A stretch of 64,000 nt of DNA from Desulfarculaceae bacterium (GCA_020444545.1 JAHLKT010000003.1:124001-188000), one strand, 5' to 3'. Numbered from the stretch's first letter, positions 21,081 to 30,090 are shown. Notes: generated by a model from the sequence alone, not told the origin. Translations and numbers: made by a program.

Positions 21081-22090
21081 TTCTGTCCCCGGCCCGTTTG
21101 GTCCCTTGTTTCCTGGCCCTTTGTCTCTGCCTTTTGGCCGCGCCCGCGGCGGCCGACGTGGTCAAGATGAAAAACGGCGACCGCCTCAGCGGCACCATCG
21201 TGGACATGGGCGCCGGCAAGCTGACCCTCAAGACCACCTACGCCGGCAAGTTGATCATCAACTGGAGCGAGGTGGCCGGGGTCGAAAGCGACCAGCCCCT
21301 GACCCTGGAGACCACCGGCGGCAAGACCGTCACCGGCCAGGCCCAGGCCGCAGCGCCCGGACAGGTGAAGCTGGCCGGGGCCGAGGCCCTGGAGCTCAAG
21401 CAGGTGGAGGCCATCAACCCCGAGGACTTGGATCCCTTGCGGATCAGCGGCCAGGTGAACCTGGGGGTGGACATCAGCCGGGGCAACACCAATAAGCAGA
21501 ACATCGACACCATGGGCCGCGCGGTGATGACCTGGAAGACCGTCAACCGGGTGGTGGCCGGCTTCGATATCCACCAGGCCCAAAGCAAGGGCGTGGACAC
21601 CAGCGACAACAGCAAGGGCTACATCGACTACAACCGCTTTATCAGCGAGAAGTGGTATTGGCTGGCCAACCTCAGGGGCGAGCAGGACCGCTTCAAGGGC
21701 ATCGACTTCCGGGGCATGACCGGCTTAGGGCTGGGCTATCAGATGTGGCGAGGCAAAAAGACCAACCTCTTGTTCGAGCTGGGCCCCAACTTCGTGTGGG
21801 AGGAGCAGGCGGGCGGCGACACCGAGGACTACTTCGCCTGGCGCTGGCACATCGGCTACGACCGCTGGTTCTTCAACAAGTCGGTGCAGTTCTATCACCG
21901 CCAGACCGGCTTCGTGGCCGTGGACGACTTTACCAACTGGATCTGGAGCGCCAACCAGGGGCTCAACTTCCCCCTGGTCCTGGGCTTCGTGTTCACCACC
22001 TCCTTTAACATCGACTACGACAATCAGCCGGAGCCCGGCAAGAGCCGGACCGACAACCGCTTCATCATCAGCCTGGGCTATCAGTTCTAA
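21077..22090 (+). CDS. DUF481 outer-membrane beta-barrel protein (YdiY-like)
   Basis: A 337-residue exported protein. A cleavable signal peptide ends near APAAADV. Next comes a short beta-rich region, residues 27-110 (KMKNGDRLSGTIVDMGAGKL), a repeated fold often seen before DUF481. The C-terminal 220 residues form the barrel: GQVNLGVDISRGNTNKQNI, alternating aromatic strands, and a terminal aromatic residue in IISLGYQF, as required for Bam-mediated insertion. Function in this family is unknown; some members are induced by salt. Overlap with mscS suggests a joint envelope or osmotic role. Confidence 0.82.
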   Translation: MILSPARLVPCFLALCLCLLAAPAAADVVKMKNGDRLSGTIVDMGAGKLTLKTTYAGKLIINWSEVAGVESDQPLTLETTGGKTVTGQAQAAAPGQVKLAGAEALELKQVEAINPEDLDPLRISGQVNLGVDISRGNTNKQNIDTMGRAVMTWKTVNRVVAGFDIHQAQSKGVDTSDNSKGYIDYNRFISEKWYWLANLRGEQDRFKGIDFRGMTGLGLGYQMWRGKKTNLLFELGPNFVWEEQAGGDTEDYFAWRWHIGYDRWFFNKSVQFYHRQTGFVAVDDFTNWIWSANQGLNFPLVLGFVFTTSFNIDYDNQPEPGKSRTDNRFIISLGYQF

Positions 22091-22112
22091 AACAAGGCGG
22101 CGTGAAAAATTC

Positions 22113-22150
22113 GGCGGCCGGGAGCATCCTCCCGGCCGCCGCGTTTTTTT
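22113..22150. terminator. strong bidirectional terminator
   Basis: A perfect 12-bp stem GGCGGCCGGGAG / CTCCCGGCCGCC with loop CATC. It is followed by GCGTTTTTTT on the plus strand and by GAATTTTTC on the minus strand, so it can end both the DUF481 transcript and the convergent transglycosylase transcript. Confidence 0.88.
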
Positions 22151-22167
22151 AGATACAGGCCTTGGGC

Positions 22168-23622
22168 CTACTTGCGCATCAGGTCGATCACCTCTTGGTA
22201 GGAGGCGTCCTTGTCCCGGTCCGAAAGGCGGTAAGACACGTAGTACTTGAGCACGTTGCGCACGTAGTGCACCGGCTCGCTGCTCACCAGGCGCAGGGCC
22301 CCGAACTCGCAGTTGAAGAACCATAGGTTGGGGTCGTAGCCCAGCTTGGGGCTGGCCGAGCGCACCCGGTTTATGGCCCCGGGACCAGCGTTGTAGGCGG
22401 CCAGGCAGAAGCTGAACTTGGCCATGCCGTTCATGCCCGCCTGGTCGAAGTAGCGCGAGCGCAGATGGGCCATGTAGCTCACCCCTGCCTTGATGTTGTA
22501 CTCCGGCTGACGCAGCCGCTTGGCCTCTGCCTCCCGGCGCTCTCCCTTGCCCGTGGGCATCACCTGCATCAGGCCCACCGCCCCCCGGTGGGATACGCAG
22601 TCCGGGTCCAAGCGCGACTCCTGAAAGGCCTGGGCCGCCAGGAACAGCCAGTCGAAGCCGTACTCCTTGGCGTATTTCTGAAACAGGGGGGCATAGCGTG
22701 TGAAGCGCTCCCGCTCCTGATGCTGGTTGGGGTTGTGCAGCCAGCGGTTGTCTTTGAAGTAGCGCTTGAACAGCACGTTGCCGGTGAGGGTGCCTTGGCG
22801 GTGCTTGACCAGGAAGCGGTTGAGGCTGGCCAGTAGCTGGGGGCTGTCCGGCCGCACCAGCCAGCCCAGGCCGCCTCCCCGGCGCAGGGCCAGCTTGTGG
22901 TGCACCACCAGGTTGGGCATCACCCCGGCCCACGCCCCGGCCACCGGGCTGTCCACCACGGTCAGCGGGGCCACCCCCGCGTTCACCAGGTCCAGGATGT
23001 CCTCGTCGGTGAGCAGTTCCGGGGCAAGCACCACCTGGGCCGGTTTGCGTCCCTTGGCCCGCAGCTCATGGTTCAGCTTGGCCAGGCTGGCCAGGTAACT
23101 GCTGCCCCGGCCCACCAGCACCCGGCGGCCGCTCAGGTCCTCCAAAGAGGCCAGGCCTTTAACCGAGCGGTGGGAGACCACCACCTCGTCCACCCCGGTG
23201 ATGTAGGGCTTGGTGAAGACCAGGCGCTTGGCCCGTTCCGGGGTGATGGTTATGCCCGCGGCGGCCATGTCGCCGTAACCCTTCTCCAACAGGGGCAGCA
23301 CCCGGTCGAAGGGCACGGGGATGAACACCACCTCCAGGGGGGGCAGGTGCTTGGGCCGGTGATAGTTGAGGGCGTGCTGATACTTTTCCAGCAGGGCGTA
23401 GTCCAGGCCGTAGGGGCGGCCGTGGCGCAGGAAGAAGTAGGTGTGGGAATACTCGGTGAGCACCCGGATGACGCCCATCTTGCGCATCTGGGGCAGGTCC
23501 CGCTTGGCCGGGGAGCCCAGGCTCTGGGCCAGCTCGTCCAGAGGGGAGCCGGGCGGCGCGGCCAGGGCGGCTCCCGCCCACAGCGCGGCCAACAGGGGCA
23601 ATATGATCAGCAGCTTTTTCAT
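22168..23622 (-). CDS. mltF: MltF-like membrane-bound lytic murein transglycosylase
   Basis: Cleaves the MurNAc-GlcNAc bond of peptidoglycan to make anhydromuropeptides. About 484 residues: signal peptide (LLIILPLLAALWAGAALA), an N-terminal solute-binding-like domain (bacterial SBP family 3; VIRVLTEYSHTYF, YGDMAAAGITITPERAKRL) and a C-terminal SLT catalytic domain with the active Glu in AAQAFQESRLDPD followed by GAVGLMQVMP and FCLAAYNAGPG. The arrangement is that of MltF. Two closely spaced starts exist (23622 and 23631), neither with a strong ribosome site; I prefer 23622, which gives a normal signal peptide. Confidence 0.9.
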   Translation of the reverse strand: MKKLLIILPLLAALWAGAALAAPPGSPLDELAQSLGSPAKRDLPQMRKMGVIRVLTEYSHTYFFLRHGRPYGLDYALLEKYQHALNYHRPKHLPPLEVVFIPVPFDRVLPLLEKGYGDMAAAGITITPERAKRLVFTKPYITGVDEVVVSHRSVKGLASLEDLSGRRVLVGRGSSYLASLAKLNHELRAKGRKPAQVVLAPELLTDEDILDLVNAGVAPLTVVDSPVAGAWAGVMPNLVVHHKLALRRGGGLGWLVRPDSPQLLASLNRFLVKHRQGTLTGNVLFKRYFKDNRWLHNPNQHQERERFTRYAPLFQKYAKEYGFDWLFLAAQAFQESRLDPDCVSHRGAVGLMQVMPTGKGERREAEAKRLRQPEYNIKAGVSYMAHLRSRYFDQAGMNGMAKFSFCLAAYNAGPGAINRVRSASPKLGYDPNLWFFNCEFGALRLVSSEPVHYVRNVLKYYVSYRLSDRDKDASYQEVIDLMRK

Positions 23623-23663
23623 GGCCCGCATTCTAAGCGGGCCCGGGGGCGGGGTCAACGGGA

Positions 23664-23698
23664 AGCGGCGGCCGGAAGCATCTCTTCCGGCCGCCGCT
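23664..23698. terminator. perfect 15-bp hairpin between cydB and mltF
   Basis: AGCGGCGGCCGGAAG pairs perfectly with its complement around a CATCT loop. On the minus strand it lies just after cydB (ends 23733), but no T-run follows on that strand. It is probably a terminator or RNA-stabilising structure. Its core resembles the hairpin at 22113. Confidence 0.6.
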
Positions 23699-23732
23699 GG
23701 TTTTCAGGTGTCGGGCCCTAGGCCCTGTAAGG

Positions 23733-24755
23733 CTAGTAGGTCTCTTGGACCAGATCTTCCGCGGTCACCTCGTGACGGAAGGTGTGGTAGACCCAGATCT
23801 GGTAGGCGATGACCACCGGCACCATGACCAGGGCCACTCCCAGCATGATCTTGAGGGTCAGGGGGCTGGAGGCCGCGTTGTGGATGGTCAGGCTGGCCTT
23901 GGGGTCTATGCTGCTGGGCAGCAGGTTGGGGAACAGCCCCACCACCCCGAACAGGGTGGCGCCCACCGCCACCGCGCTGGAGGAGAACCAGGTGGCCCAC
24001 AGGGCGCCCTTCTCCAAGAAGAAGCGGGTGCACAGTAGCCCCGCCACCGCGATGAGCGGCACGATCCACAGCACCGGGATGGCCAGGTAGTTGGCGTAGA
24101 GGTTGGTGGCGAACCAGGAGGCCGCCAGGAAGGCCACCGCCAAGACCAGCAGGGGCACCCACAAGATCTTGGCGAAGCGCTGGGCCCGCGCCTTCAGCTC
24201 CCCGGTGGACTTGATGGCCAGCCACACCGCGCCGTGATAACAGAACAGGCACAGGAACAACAGCCCGCCCAGCAGGCCGTAGGGGTTGAGCAGGGTGAAC
24301 AAGGTGCCCTTGTACACGCCCTGGGCGTCGATGGGGATGCCCTGGAAGATGTTGGCAAAGGCCACCCCGAACAACAGGGCCGGGGCCGCGCTGCCCACGA
24401 ACAACAGGATGTCCCAGCCGTCGCGCCAGCTATGGCCGTCCTGCTTGTTGCGATACTCCAGGGCCACGCCCCGGATGATCAGGGCGAACAGGACCAGCAT
24501 CAGGGCCGAGTACAGGGAGCTGAACATCACCGCGTAGGCCAGGGGGAAGGCCGCGAAGGTCACGCCGCCGGCGGTGATCAGCCACACCTCGTTGCCGTCC
24601 CAGAAGGGACCCATGGCCTGGTAGACGGTGCGTTTTTCTTCCTCGTTCTTGGCGATGAAGGGCAGCAGGGTTCCGGCGCCCAGATCAAAGCCGTCCAGCA
24701 TGAAGTAGATGGCCCACAACAGGCCCCAGAGCACGAACCAAATGGTTTCCAACAT
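23733..24755 (-). CDS. cydB: cytochrome bd quinol oxidase subunit II
   Basis: Second subunit of the high-affinity bd-type quinol oxidase, 340 residues with about eight transmembrane helices; it stabilises the haem-bearing CydA. The N-terminus (FVLWGLLWAIYFMLDGFDLG) and FWDGNEVWLITAGG are typical of the family. ATG with GGGAGGA 8 bases upstream, 18 bases after cydA. No CydX-like small ORF was found downstream. The oxidase gives an anaerobe oxygen tolerance and sulfide-resistant respiration. Confidence 0.95.
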   Translation of the reverse strand: MLETIWFVLWGLLWAIYFMLDGFDLGAGTLLPFIAKNEEEKRTVYQAMGPFWDGNEVWLITAGGVTFAAFPLAYAVMFSSLYSALMLVLFALIIRGVALEYRNKQDGHSWRDGWDILLFVGSAAPALLFGVAFANIFQGIPIDAQGVYKGTLFTLLNPYGLLGGLLFLCLFCYHGAVWLAIKSTGELKARAQRFAKILWVPLLVLAVAFLAASWFATNLYANYLAIPVLWIVPLIAVAGLLCTRFFLEKGALWATWFSSSAVAVGATLFGVVGLFPNLLPSSIDPKASLTIHNAASSPLTLKIMLGVALVMVPVVIAYQIWVYHTFRHEVTAEDLVQETY

Positions 24756-24773
24756 GGCTATATCCTCCCTGCC

Positions 24774-26090
24774 CTAGGCCGCCGCCGGGGCGGGGGCGGG
24801 GCCTTTCTTGGCGAAGCGGGCCATCAGCCAGAAAGCCACCGCGCCCAACAGGCCGTAGAAAAGGATGAAGGCAATCAGGCTGACCGCCACTTGGCTCGCG
24901 TCCACCGGGCTCACGCCGTCCGAGGTGCGCATGAGCCCCCACACCAGCCAGGGCTGGCGGCCCACCTCGGCCAGCATCCAGCCTGCCTCGTTGGCAATGT
25001 AAGGCAAGGGTATGGAAAAGAGCATGATGCGAAGGAACTTGGGATGCTCCAACAGCTTTTTGCGTATCACCCAACCGTAGATGGTCAGGAACATGAACAG
25101 CATGCCCAAGGCCACCATGGTGCGGAAGGAGACAAAGGTAAGGAACACCGGGGGCCGGTCCTCTGGCTTGAAGTCACTGAGACCCTTGACCTCGGCCGAG
25201 GGATCGTGGAAGGCCAGCATGGACAACGCGCCGGGGATGGGCAAGAACTCCACTAGGTTGCCCTCCCCGCTCAGCTTGGGGATGACAAAGGCGTAGATGG
25301 GCGCGGACTTCTCGGTCTTCCAGTGGGACTCCATGGCCGCCAGCTTGGTGGGCTGGGTGGCCGCCACCTCGGCGCCGTTCAGGTGCCCCTGCACCACCTC
25401 GAAGATGGAGAAGAGAAGGGCGAATGCCAAGGCGATGCGGAAGCTCTTGGTGAAGAAAGATATGTTGCGCTTTTTCAGCAGATGATAGGCGCTGATGCCC
25501 ATGACGAAGAAGCCGGCCAGGATGTAGGCCCCGCTCACGGTGTGGATGAACTCAATCACCGCGAACTTCTGGGTGATCACCGCGATGAAGTCGTCAAGCT
25601 CGGCCCGGCCGTTCCTGATGGCGTAACCCACCGGGTGCTGCATCCAGGCGTTGGCGCTGATGATCCAGTAGGCGCTCAGGTTGGAGGCGAAGGCCACCAG
25701 CCAGATGGCTACCAGGTGCAGCTTGGGGGAGATGCGCTCCCAGCCGAAGACCCAAACCGCGATGGCGGTGCTCTCCAGGAAGAAGGCCAGGGTGGCCTCG
25801 ATGGCCAGGAGAGAACCAAAAATATCGCCCACGTAGGCCGAGTAGCGGGCCCAGTTGGTACCGAACTGGAACTCCAGGGTGATGCCGGTAACGATGCCCA
25901 GGCCGAAGTTGATCAGGAACAGCTTGCCCCAGAACTTGGCCATTCGTTTGTACTCTTCGTCTCCGGACCGGTACCACTTGGTCTCCATGATGGCTACCAG
26001 GATCGATAGCCCCAAGGTCAGGGGGACGAAAAGGAAATGGAAGAAGGTGGCTGCGGCGAATTGCAGCCTCGAGAGTATTAGGACCTCCAT
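24774..26090 (-). CDS. cydA: cytochrome bd quinol oxidase subunit I
   Basis: Catalytic subunit carrying haems b558, b595 and d. The 438 residues put it in the short Q-loop class. The haem-ligand histidine near FFHFLFVPLTLG, the conserved GRQPW motif (EVGRQPWLVWGLMRT) and the quinol-site region before it are present. It probably oxidises menaquinol supplied by the MenA pathway. ATG start with AAAGGGGA upstream. An inverted repeat lies 24-38 bases upstream of the start in the AT-rich promoter region. CydB follows 18 bases later. Confidence 0.96.
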   Translation of the reverse strand: MEVLILSRLQFAAATFFHFLFVPLTLGLSILVAIMETKWYRSGDEEYKRMAKFWGKLFLINFGLGIVTGITLEFQFGTNWARYSAYVGDIFGSLLAIEATLAFFLESTAIAVWVFGWERISPKLHLVAIWLVAFASNLSAYWIISANAWMQHPVGYAIRNGRAELDDFIAVITQKFAVIEFIHTVSGAYILAGFFVMGISAYHLLKKRNISFFTKSFRIALAFALLFSIFEVVQGHLNGAEVAATQPTKLAAMESHWKTEKSAPIYAFVIPKLSGEGNLVEFLPIPGALSMLAFHDPSAEVKGLSDFKPEDRPPVFLTFVSFRTMVALGMLFMFLTIYGWVIRKKLLEHPKFLRIMLFSIPLPYIANEAGWMLAEVGRQPWLVWGLMRTSDGVSPVDASQVAVSLIAFILFYGLLGAVAFWLMARFAKKGPAPAPAAA

Positions 26091-26113
26091 CTGCTTCCCC
26101 TTTCAAGGATCAA

Positions 26114-26128
26114 TAATAGAAACTATTA
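26114..26128. promoter_or_regulatory. inverted repeat upstream of cydA
   Basis: TAATAG-AAA-CTATTA, a 6-bp inverted repeat with a 3-base spacer in an AT-rich patch upstream of cydA. It is placed where a redox-responsive repressor or activator could bind, but does not match the Rex or FNR consensus. Tentative. Confidence 0.3.
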
Positions 26129-26326
26129 CTGAAACTAAATAGCCCCGGAACCACCCTTTTGTCAAGCCCCAAGGCTATTGTTATTAGTGTAAAGGAATTG
26201 CCGAGGAGAAATTAGGACTTTTTTGGCCGCCGCGGCCGGATGGGCTTGGGGACCGGGGCCGGGGTGTCATATAATGACCTACCGGCGCTTCCGCGCCGCC
26301 CTACCCCGCACGCCTGGAGGGAGCTC

Positions 26327-26971
26327 ATGAAGGTAAGGCATTGGATGACCCCCGACCCGCTCACCGTATCCCCGGACACGCTGCTGCTCGACGCCCAGAA
26401 GCTGATGAACGAGAAGAAGATCCGCCGCCTGCCGGTGGTGGACAAAAAGGGCCGCCTTCTGGGTATGCTCACCAGCCGCCACATCCTGGGTGCCATGCCC
26501 AGCGGGGCCACCACCTTGAGCGTGCATGAGATGTACTCCCTTCTGGACAAGCTCAAGGTGAGCGAGGTGATGCAGAAGAACGTGCAGACCGTGGGGCCCG
26601 ACGACCTGGTGCAGGAGGTCATGCTTAGGGGCCACAACGAGGGCATCGGTGCCTATCCGGTGGTGGAGAACGGCAAGCTCATCGGCATCGCCACCGAGAG
26701 CGAGATATTCAACGCCCTGGTGCGCCTCATCGGCTCCAGCGAAGGGACCAGCCTCATCGAGCTGGCCAACGTGGAGCTGGCCAAGGAGGTGGGGGCCACC
26801 GGCCGCATCGCCTCGGTGATCGAGAAGCGCGGCGTGCCGGTGGAGGCCATCTTCACCGCGCCCCACCGCTCCAGCGCGGGCAACCACGTCTACATCCGGG
26901 TGCGCAGCGCCAACAAGTCCGGCTTGCAGGCCGACCTGGACGCGGCCGGCTTCAAGGTGGTCCTGAACTAA
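26327..26971 (+). CDS. CBS-pair protein with C-terminal ACT-like domain (AcuB-like)
   Basis: A 214-residue cytoplasmic regulator: two CBS repeats (MKVRHWMTPDPLTVSPDTLL at the N-terminus; VSEVMQKNVQTVGPDDLV about residue 77) and an ACT-like C-terminal domain (GRIASVIEKRGVPVEAIF). This is the AcuB architecture; CBS pairs usually bind adenine nucleotides and ACT domains bind small ligands. The start is ATG 26327 with GGAGGG 5 bases upstream, not the open frame at 26240. What it controls is unknown; the downstream aminotransferase, 73 bases away, could be a partner. Confidence 0.8.
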   Translation: MKVRHWMTPDPLTVSPDTLLLDAQKLMNEKKIRRLPVVDKKGRLLGMLTSRHILGAMPSGATTLSVHEMYSLLDKLKVSEVMQKNVQTVGPDDLVQEVMLRGHNEGIGAYPVVENGKLIGIATESEIFNALVRLIGSSEGTSLIELANVELAKEVGATGRIASVIEKRGVPVEAIFTAPHRSSAGNHVYIRVRSANKSGLQADLDAAGFKVVLN

Positions 26972-27044
26972 AACCGGCCGGCCGCGAGGCCACTCGGCAA
27001 GCAGACAGCCGACCCCGCCGGGTCAAGAGAGTAATCACCTAGGA

Positions 27045-28229
27045 ATGACGAGTCTTTTAGGCTACCCCGGCTTCAGCTTGGACCTGCCCCCCATCGTGCG
27101 GGCGGAAAACGCCTGTGTCTACGATGCCGAGGGCAAGCGTTACGTTGATTTGGAATCAGGTATTTGGTGCACCGGCATGGGGCACCGCCACCCCCGCGTA
27201 GTCCAAGCCCTGACCCGGCAGGCCGGCCGGATATGGCACGCGGGATATTCCTACAACTCGCCGGTGGTGGATGAAGCGGCCCGGGAGCTCCTGGAATTAA
27301 CCGCCCATGCCGGCGGCAAATGCATATTTTTATGCTCCGGCAGCGAGGCGGTGGAGTACTCGACCCGGGCGGTGCGCCAGGTGATTCGCCGACCGCTTAT
27401 CCTGACCTTCACTGACTCTTACTTCGGGGCATACGGCGACGCCCACCGCAAGAGTGGAGACGAGTGGTTCCTTTTTGATTGGGGCGACTGCGCCCGTTGC
27501 GCCCCAGACCGTGTTTGCGGCCCGGATTGCCCTGCCTGGCAAAAGATCCCCTTCCCCGAAATCGGCGGTTTCCTTTTCGAGCCCGGCAGCTCGTCCGGCC
27601 TGGTCCGCTTTCCTCCCTCCAAGCTGGTCAACGCCCTGGCCGGGCAGGTGAAACAAAACAATGGCTGGCTCATGGTCAATGAAGTCACCACCGGCCTGGG
27701 CAGAACCGGGGAATGGTTCGGCTACAACCATTACGGCCTGACTCCGGACGCGGTGGCCCTGGGCAAAGGGCTGGGCAACGGCTACCCGGTGAGCGCGGCC
27801 CTACTCTCCCCGGACTTGTCCTCCGCTCTGGAGGAAGACCCGGTGCACTATGCCCAGTCTCATCAGAACGATCCCTTGGGCGCGGCAGTGGCCCTGGCGG
27901 TCCTGCGCGCTTTAAAAGAAGAAGACCTCATTGCGCGGGGCCGCGGCATTTCGCGGCTATTGCTGGAGGGCTTGGCCGCTGTCAAAGAAGCTACCGGCAA
28001 GATCAGGGAAATCAGGGGGAGGGGCCTCATGGTGGCGGTGGAGCTAGACGGCGACAAAGACGCCGCCTTCACCGCCCAGGTGCGGAGGGGCCTGCTGGAC
28101 AAGGGCTATATTGTGGCGCAACGGCCCGGAATGAACGTGATCCGCCTGGACCCCGCCCTCACCATAGAGGAGGCCGAGATCACTGGCTTCCTGTCCGCTT
28201 TGCAACAGGTGCTGGAGCAATTAACCTAG
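27045..28229 (+). CDS. class III (ornithine/acetylornithine-type) aminotransferase with cysteine-rich insert
   Basis: A PLP enzyme of 394 residues, fold type I subgroup II. The Schiff-base lysine is K241 in ALGKGLGNGYPVSA, and FLCSGSEAVE (95-104) binds the cofactor phosphate. Oddities: the residue expected to be the Asp that holds the PLP ring nitrogen is N212 in VNEVTTGLGRTG, and residues 149-162 form an insert C-x2-C-x5-C-x3-C (DCARCAPDRVCGPDC) that could bind zinc or iron. SHQNDPLGAA replaces the usual segment after it. Substrate is unknown. Codon use is somewhat less GC-biased than that of neighbours. It converges on the DUF2461 gene. Confidence 0.82.
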   Translation: MTSLLGYPGFSLDLPPIVRAENACVYDAEGKRYVDLESGIWCTGMGHRHPRVVQALTRQAGRIWHAGYSYNSPVVDEAARELLELTAHAGGKCIFLCSGSEAVEYSTRAVRQVIRRPLILTFTDSYFGAYGDAHRKSGDEWFLFDWGDCARCAPDRVCGPDCPAWQKIPFPEIGGFLFEPGSSSGLVRFPPSKLVNALAGQVKQNNGWLMVNEVTTGLGRTGEWFGYNHYGLTPDAVALGKGLGNGYPVSAALLSPDLSSALEEDPVHYAQSHQNDPLGAAVALAVLRALKEEDLIARGRGISRLLLEGLAAVKEATGKIREIRGRGLMVAVELDGDKDAAFTAQVRRGLLDKGYIVAQRPGMNVIRLDPALTIEEAEITGFLSALQQVLEQLT

Positions 28230-28274
28230 CCGGCACGGCCGGTGGATTAGCGGTCTCGTGATCCCTGCTTTGCC

Positions 28275-28979
28275 TTAGCCAGCCGCCCGCCGGGTCATGG
28301 CCACCAACCACTGGTGGATAGGCAGCATGGCCTGATAGTGCGGCAGGCACCAGTCGGGCAGCTCGCTGGTGTAGAACTCGGGCGGAATCTTGAACTCTTT
28401 GCCCGCCCACACGCCATCGTACTTGAGTAGCTCGGCGCGGGGGTGGTCCTTGGCATAGCCCCGGGGCACCCGCTTGTAGCGGGGCCCGCCCAACTCGTAG
28501 CCCGCCTCGGCCACCTTGGCCATGGCCTTTTCCAAGGCCGGGCCGTACTTGTCGCTGGCCGCCGCATCGCGATAGGCGGGCAGCATCTCCTTGGGAAAGC
28601 AGTACATGCCCACCCCCAGCATCACGCTGGGCGGCTCCAGCTGGAAGTAGAAGCCCGAGCACTCCATGCGCTTGCCCGGCCCCTCCCACCACCACAGGCC
28701 CATGTGGCGCTTGTAAGGCGTCTTGTCCTTGGCGAAGCGGGTGTCCCGGTTGATGCGGAACATGCTCTTGTTCACCCGGGGGTCGGCCTTCACCTGGGGG
28801 GCCATGCCTTGGAGCAGCGAGCCCATGGCGGTCACGAACTCCCGGTTGGGGGCCAGGACGTGGTCGTCGTAGATTTTGCGGTTTTTTTCGAACCAGGCCT
28901 TGTCGTTGTGCTTGGCCAGGTCCTGCCAGAACTTAACCGTCTTCTTGCTATAGCCAACGAAATCGTCCTGCAGGACCAT
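28275..28979 (-). CDS. DUF2461 family protein
   Basis: A 234-residue cytoplasmic protein of the DUF2461 (TIGR02453-like) family, recognised by FWQDLAKHNDKAWFEKNRKIYD, then NRDTRFAKDKTPYK, GFYFQLEP and the later RVPRGYAKDHP. Length is typical. The family is widespread and has no settled function. ATG with GGGAGAGG upstream. It stands alone between the convergent aminotransferase gene and pspF. Confidence 0.85.
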   Translation of the reverse strand: MVLQDDFVGYSKKTVKFWQDLAKHNDKAWFEKNRKIYDDHVLAPNREFVTAMGSLLQGMAPQVKADPRVNKSMFRINRDTRFAKDKTPYKRHMGLWWWEGPGKRMECSGFYFQLEPPSVMLGVGMYCFPKEMLPAYRDAAASDKYGPALEKAMAKVAEAGYELGGPRYKRVPRGYAKDHPRAELLKYDGVWAGKEFKIPPEFYTSELPDWCLPHYQAMLPIHQWLVAMTRRAAG

Positions 28980-29031
28980 GCGCCTCTCCCGGCCAAGGGT
29001 GAATCTCTATGCAAATAATATGAGGCCGGAA

Positions 29032-30054
29032 TCAGAGGCTGTCCACTCCGCCGTACTTTTTCAAAAGGCCGCGCAGCTGGTGATAGGTCAGGCCCAGGGC
29101 CCGGGCGGCCTGCCGCTGGTTGAAGCGCGCCTCGGCCAGGGCCTGCTTGAGCAGCCCGCGCTCAAAGGCGGCCACCGCCTCCTTGAAATCGCCCGGCAGG
29201 GGCGGCGGGGGCGGCGGGGCTTGGGGCGATGGGGCCACGGCCGGAGCGGCGCCCTCCCCGGCCGAGGCAAAGGGCGAGGCGAACGGGTCCAGGTCCAGCT
29301 CGTCGATCAGCGGCCCCTCGGCGCGGTACACCGCCCGCTCCACCACGTTTTTGAGCTGGCGCACGTTGCCCGGCCAGGCGTGGGCCGCGATACGCTCCCG
29401 CATCTCGTGGCTGAAGCGGGGCGGCTCCTCGTGGCCCAGCTCGGTGGCCATGCGCGCGGCGAAGTGCTCGGCCAGGAGCAGCGCGTCGCCCTCGCGCTCC
29501 CTGAGCGGCGGCAGGGTGAGCACCTCAAAGGACAGGCGGTCCAACAGATCCTGCTTGAAGCGCCCCTCCCGGGCCAGGGCGGGCAGGTCCGCGTTGGTGG
29601 CCCCCACGATGCGGACATCCACCTCCACCGGGCGGCTGCCCCCCACCCGCTCGAACATGCCGTACTCCACGGCCCGGAGGATCTTCTCCTGGGCGGTCAG
29701 GGGGATGTTGCCGATCTCGTCCAGAAACAGGGTGCCCTGGTGGGCGCTCTCGAAGCGCCCGGCCCGGCGTCCGGCCGCCCCGGTGAAGGCCCCGGCCTCG
29801 TGGCCGAACAGCTCGTCCTCGATGAGCGAGGGGGCCAGGGCGGCGCAGTTCAGGGTGACCAGGGGCTCGCCCCAGCGGGGGGAGAGGTAGTGCAGGCGCG
29901 CGGCGGCCAACTCCTTGCCGGTGCCCCGCTCGCCGATGATCAGGACCGGGCGCTCCACCCGGGCCGCCCGGGACAGGGCCTCCTGAAAGGCCAGGAAGGA
30001 CTCGCTCTGGCCCAGGGTGTCGCCCGGCGGCGGGCTGGGGATGCTCGCGTTCAT
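29032..30054 (-). CDS. pspF: sigma-54-dependent activator, PspF-like
   Basis: Activates the divergent psp genes through sigma-54 RNA polymerase. The 340 residues lack an N-terminal sensor, as in PspF: the AAA+ domain starts at once with Walker A GERGTGKE (41-48), GAFTGA (88-93) for sigma-54 contact, Walker B LFLDEIGN and the arginine-finger region. A Pro/Ala linker leads to a C-terminal Fis-type helix-turn-helix (NQRQAARALGLTYHQLRGLL). In E. coli PspA binds PspF and silences it until membrane stress. A candidate binding site lies 22 bases upstream of its own start, so self-repression is likely. Confidence 0.9.
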   Translation of the reverse strand: MNASIPSPPPGDTLGQSESFLAFQEALSRAARVERPVLIIGERGTGKELAAARLHYLSPRWGEPLVTLNCAALAPSLIEDELFGHEAGAFTGAAGRRAGRFESAHQGTLFLDEIGNIPLTAQEKILRAVEYGMFERVGGSRPVEVDVRIVGATNADLPALAREGRFKQDLLDRLSFEVLTLPPLREREGDALLLAEHFAARMATELGHEEPPRFSHEMRERIAAHAWPGNVRQLKNVVERAVYRAEGPLIDELDLDPFASPFASAGEGAAPAVAPSPQAPPPPPPLPGDFKEAVAAFERGLLKQALAEARFNQRQAARALGLTYHQLRGLLKKYGGVDSL

Positions 30055-30075
30055 ACGGTCATTTTTACACCAAAT

Positions 30076-30090
30076 TAGTCATTTTGACTA
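30076..30090. promoter_or_regulatory. candidate PspF upstream activating site
   Basis: TAGTCATTTTGACTA, a perfect 6-bp inverted repeat with 3-base spacer, about 98 bases upstream of the sigma-54 element of pspA and 22 bases upstream of pspF. The TAGT...ACTA outline resembles the E. coli PspF site. Assignment by position and form only. Confidence 0.55.
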
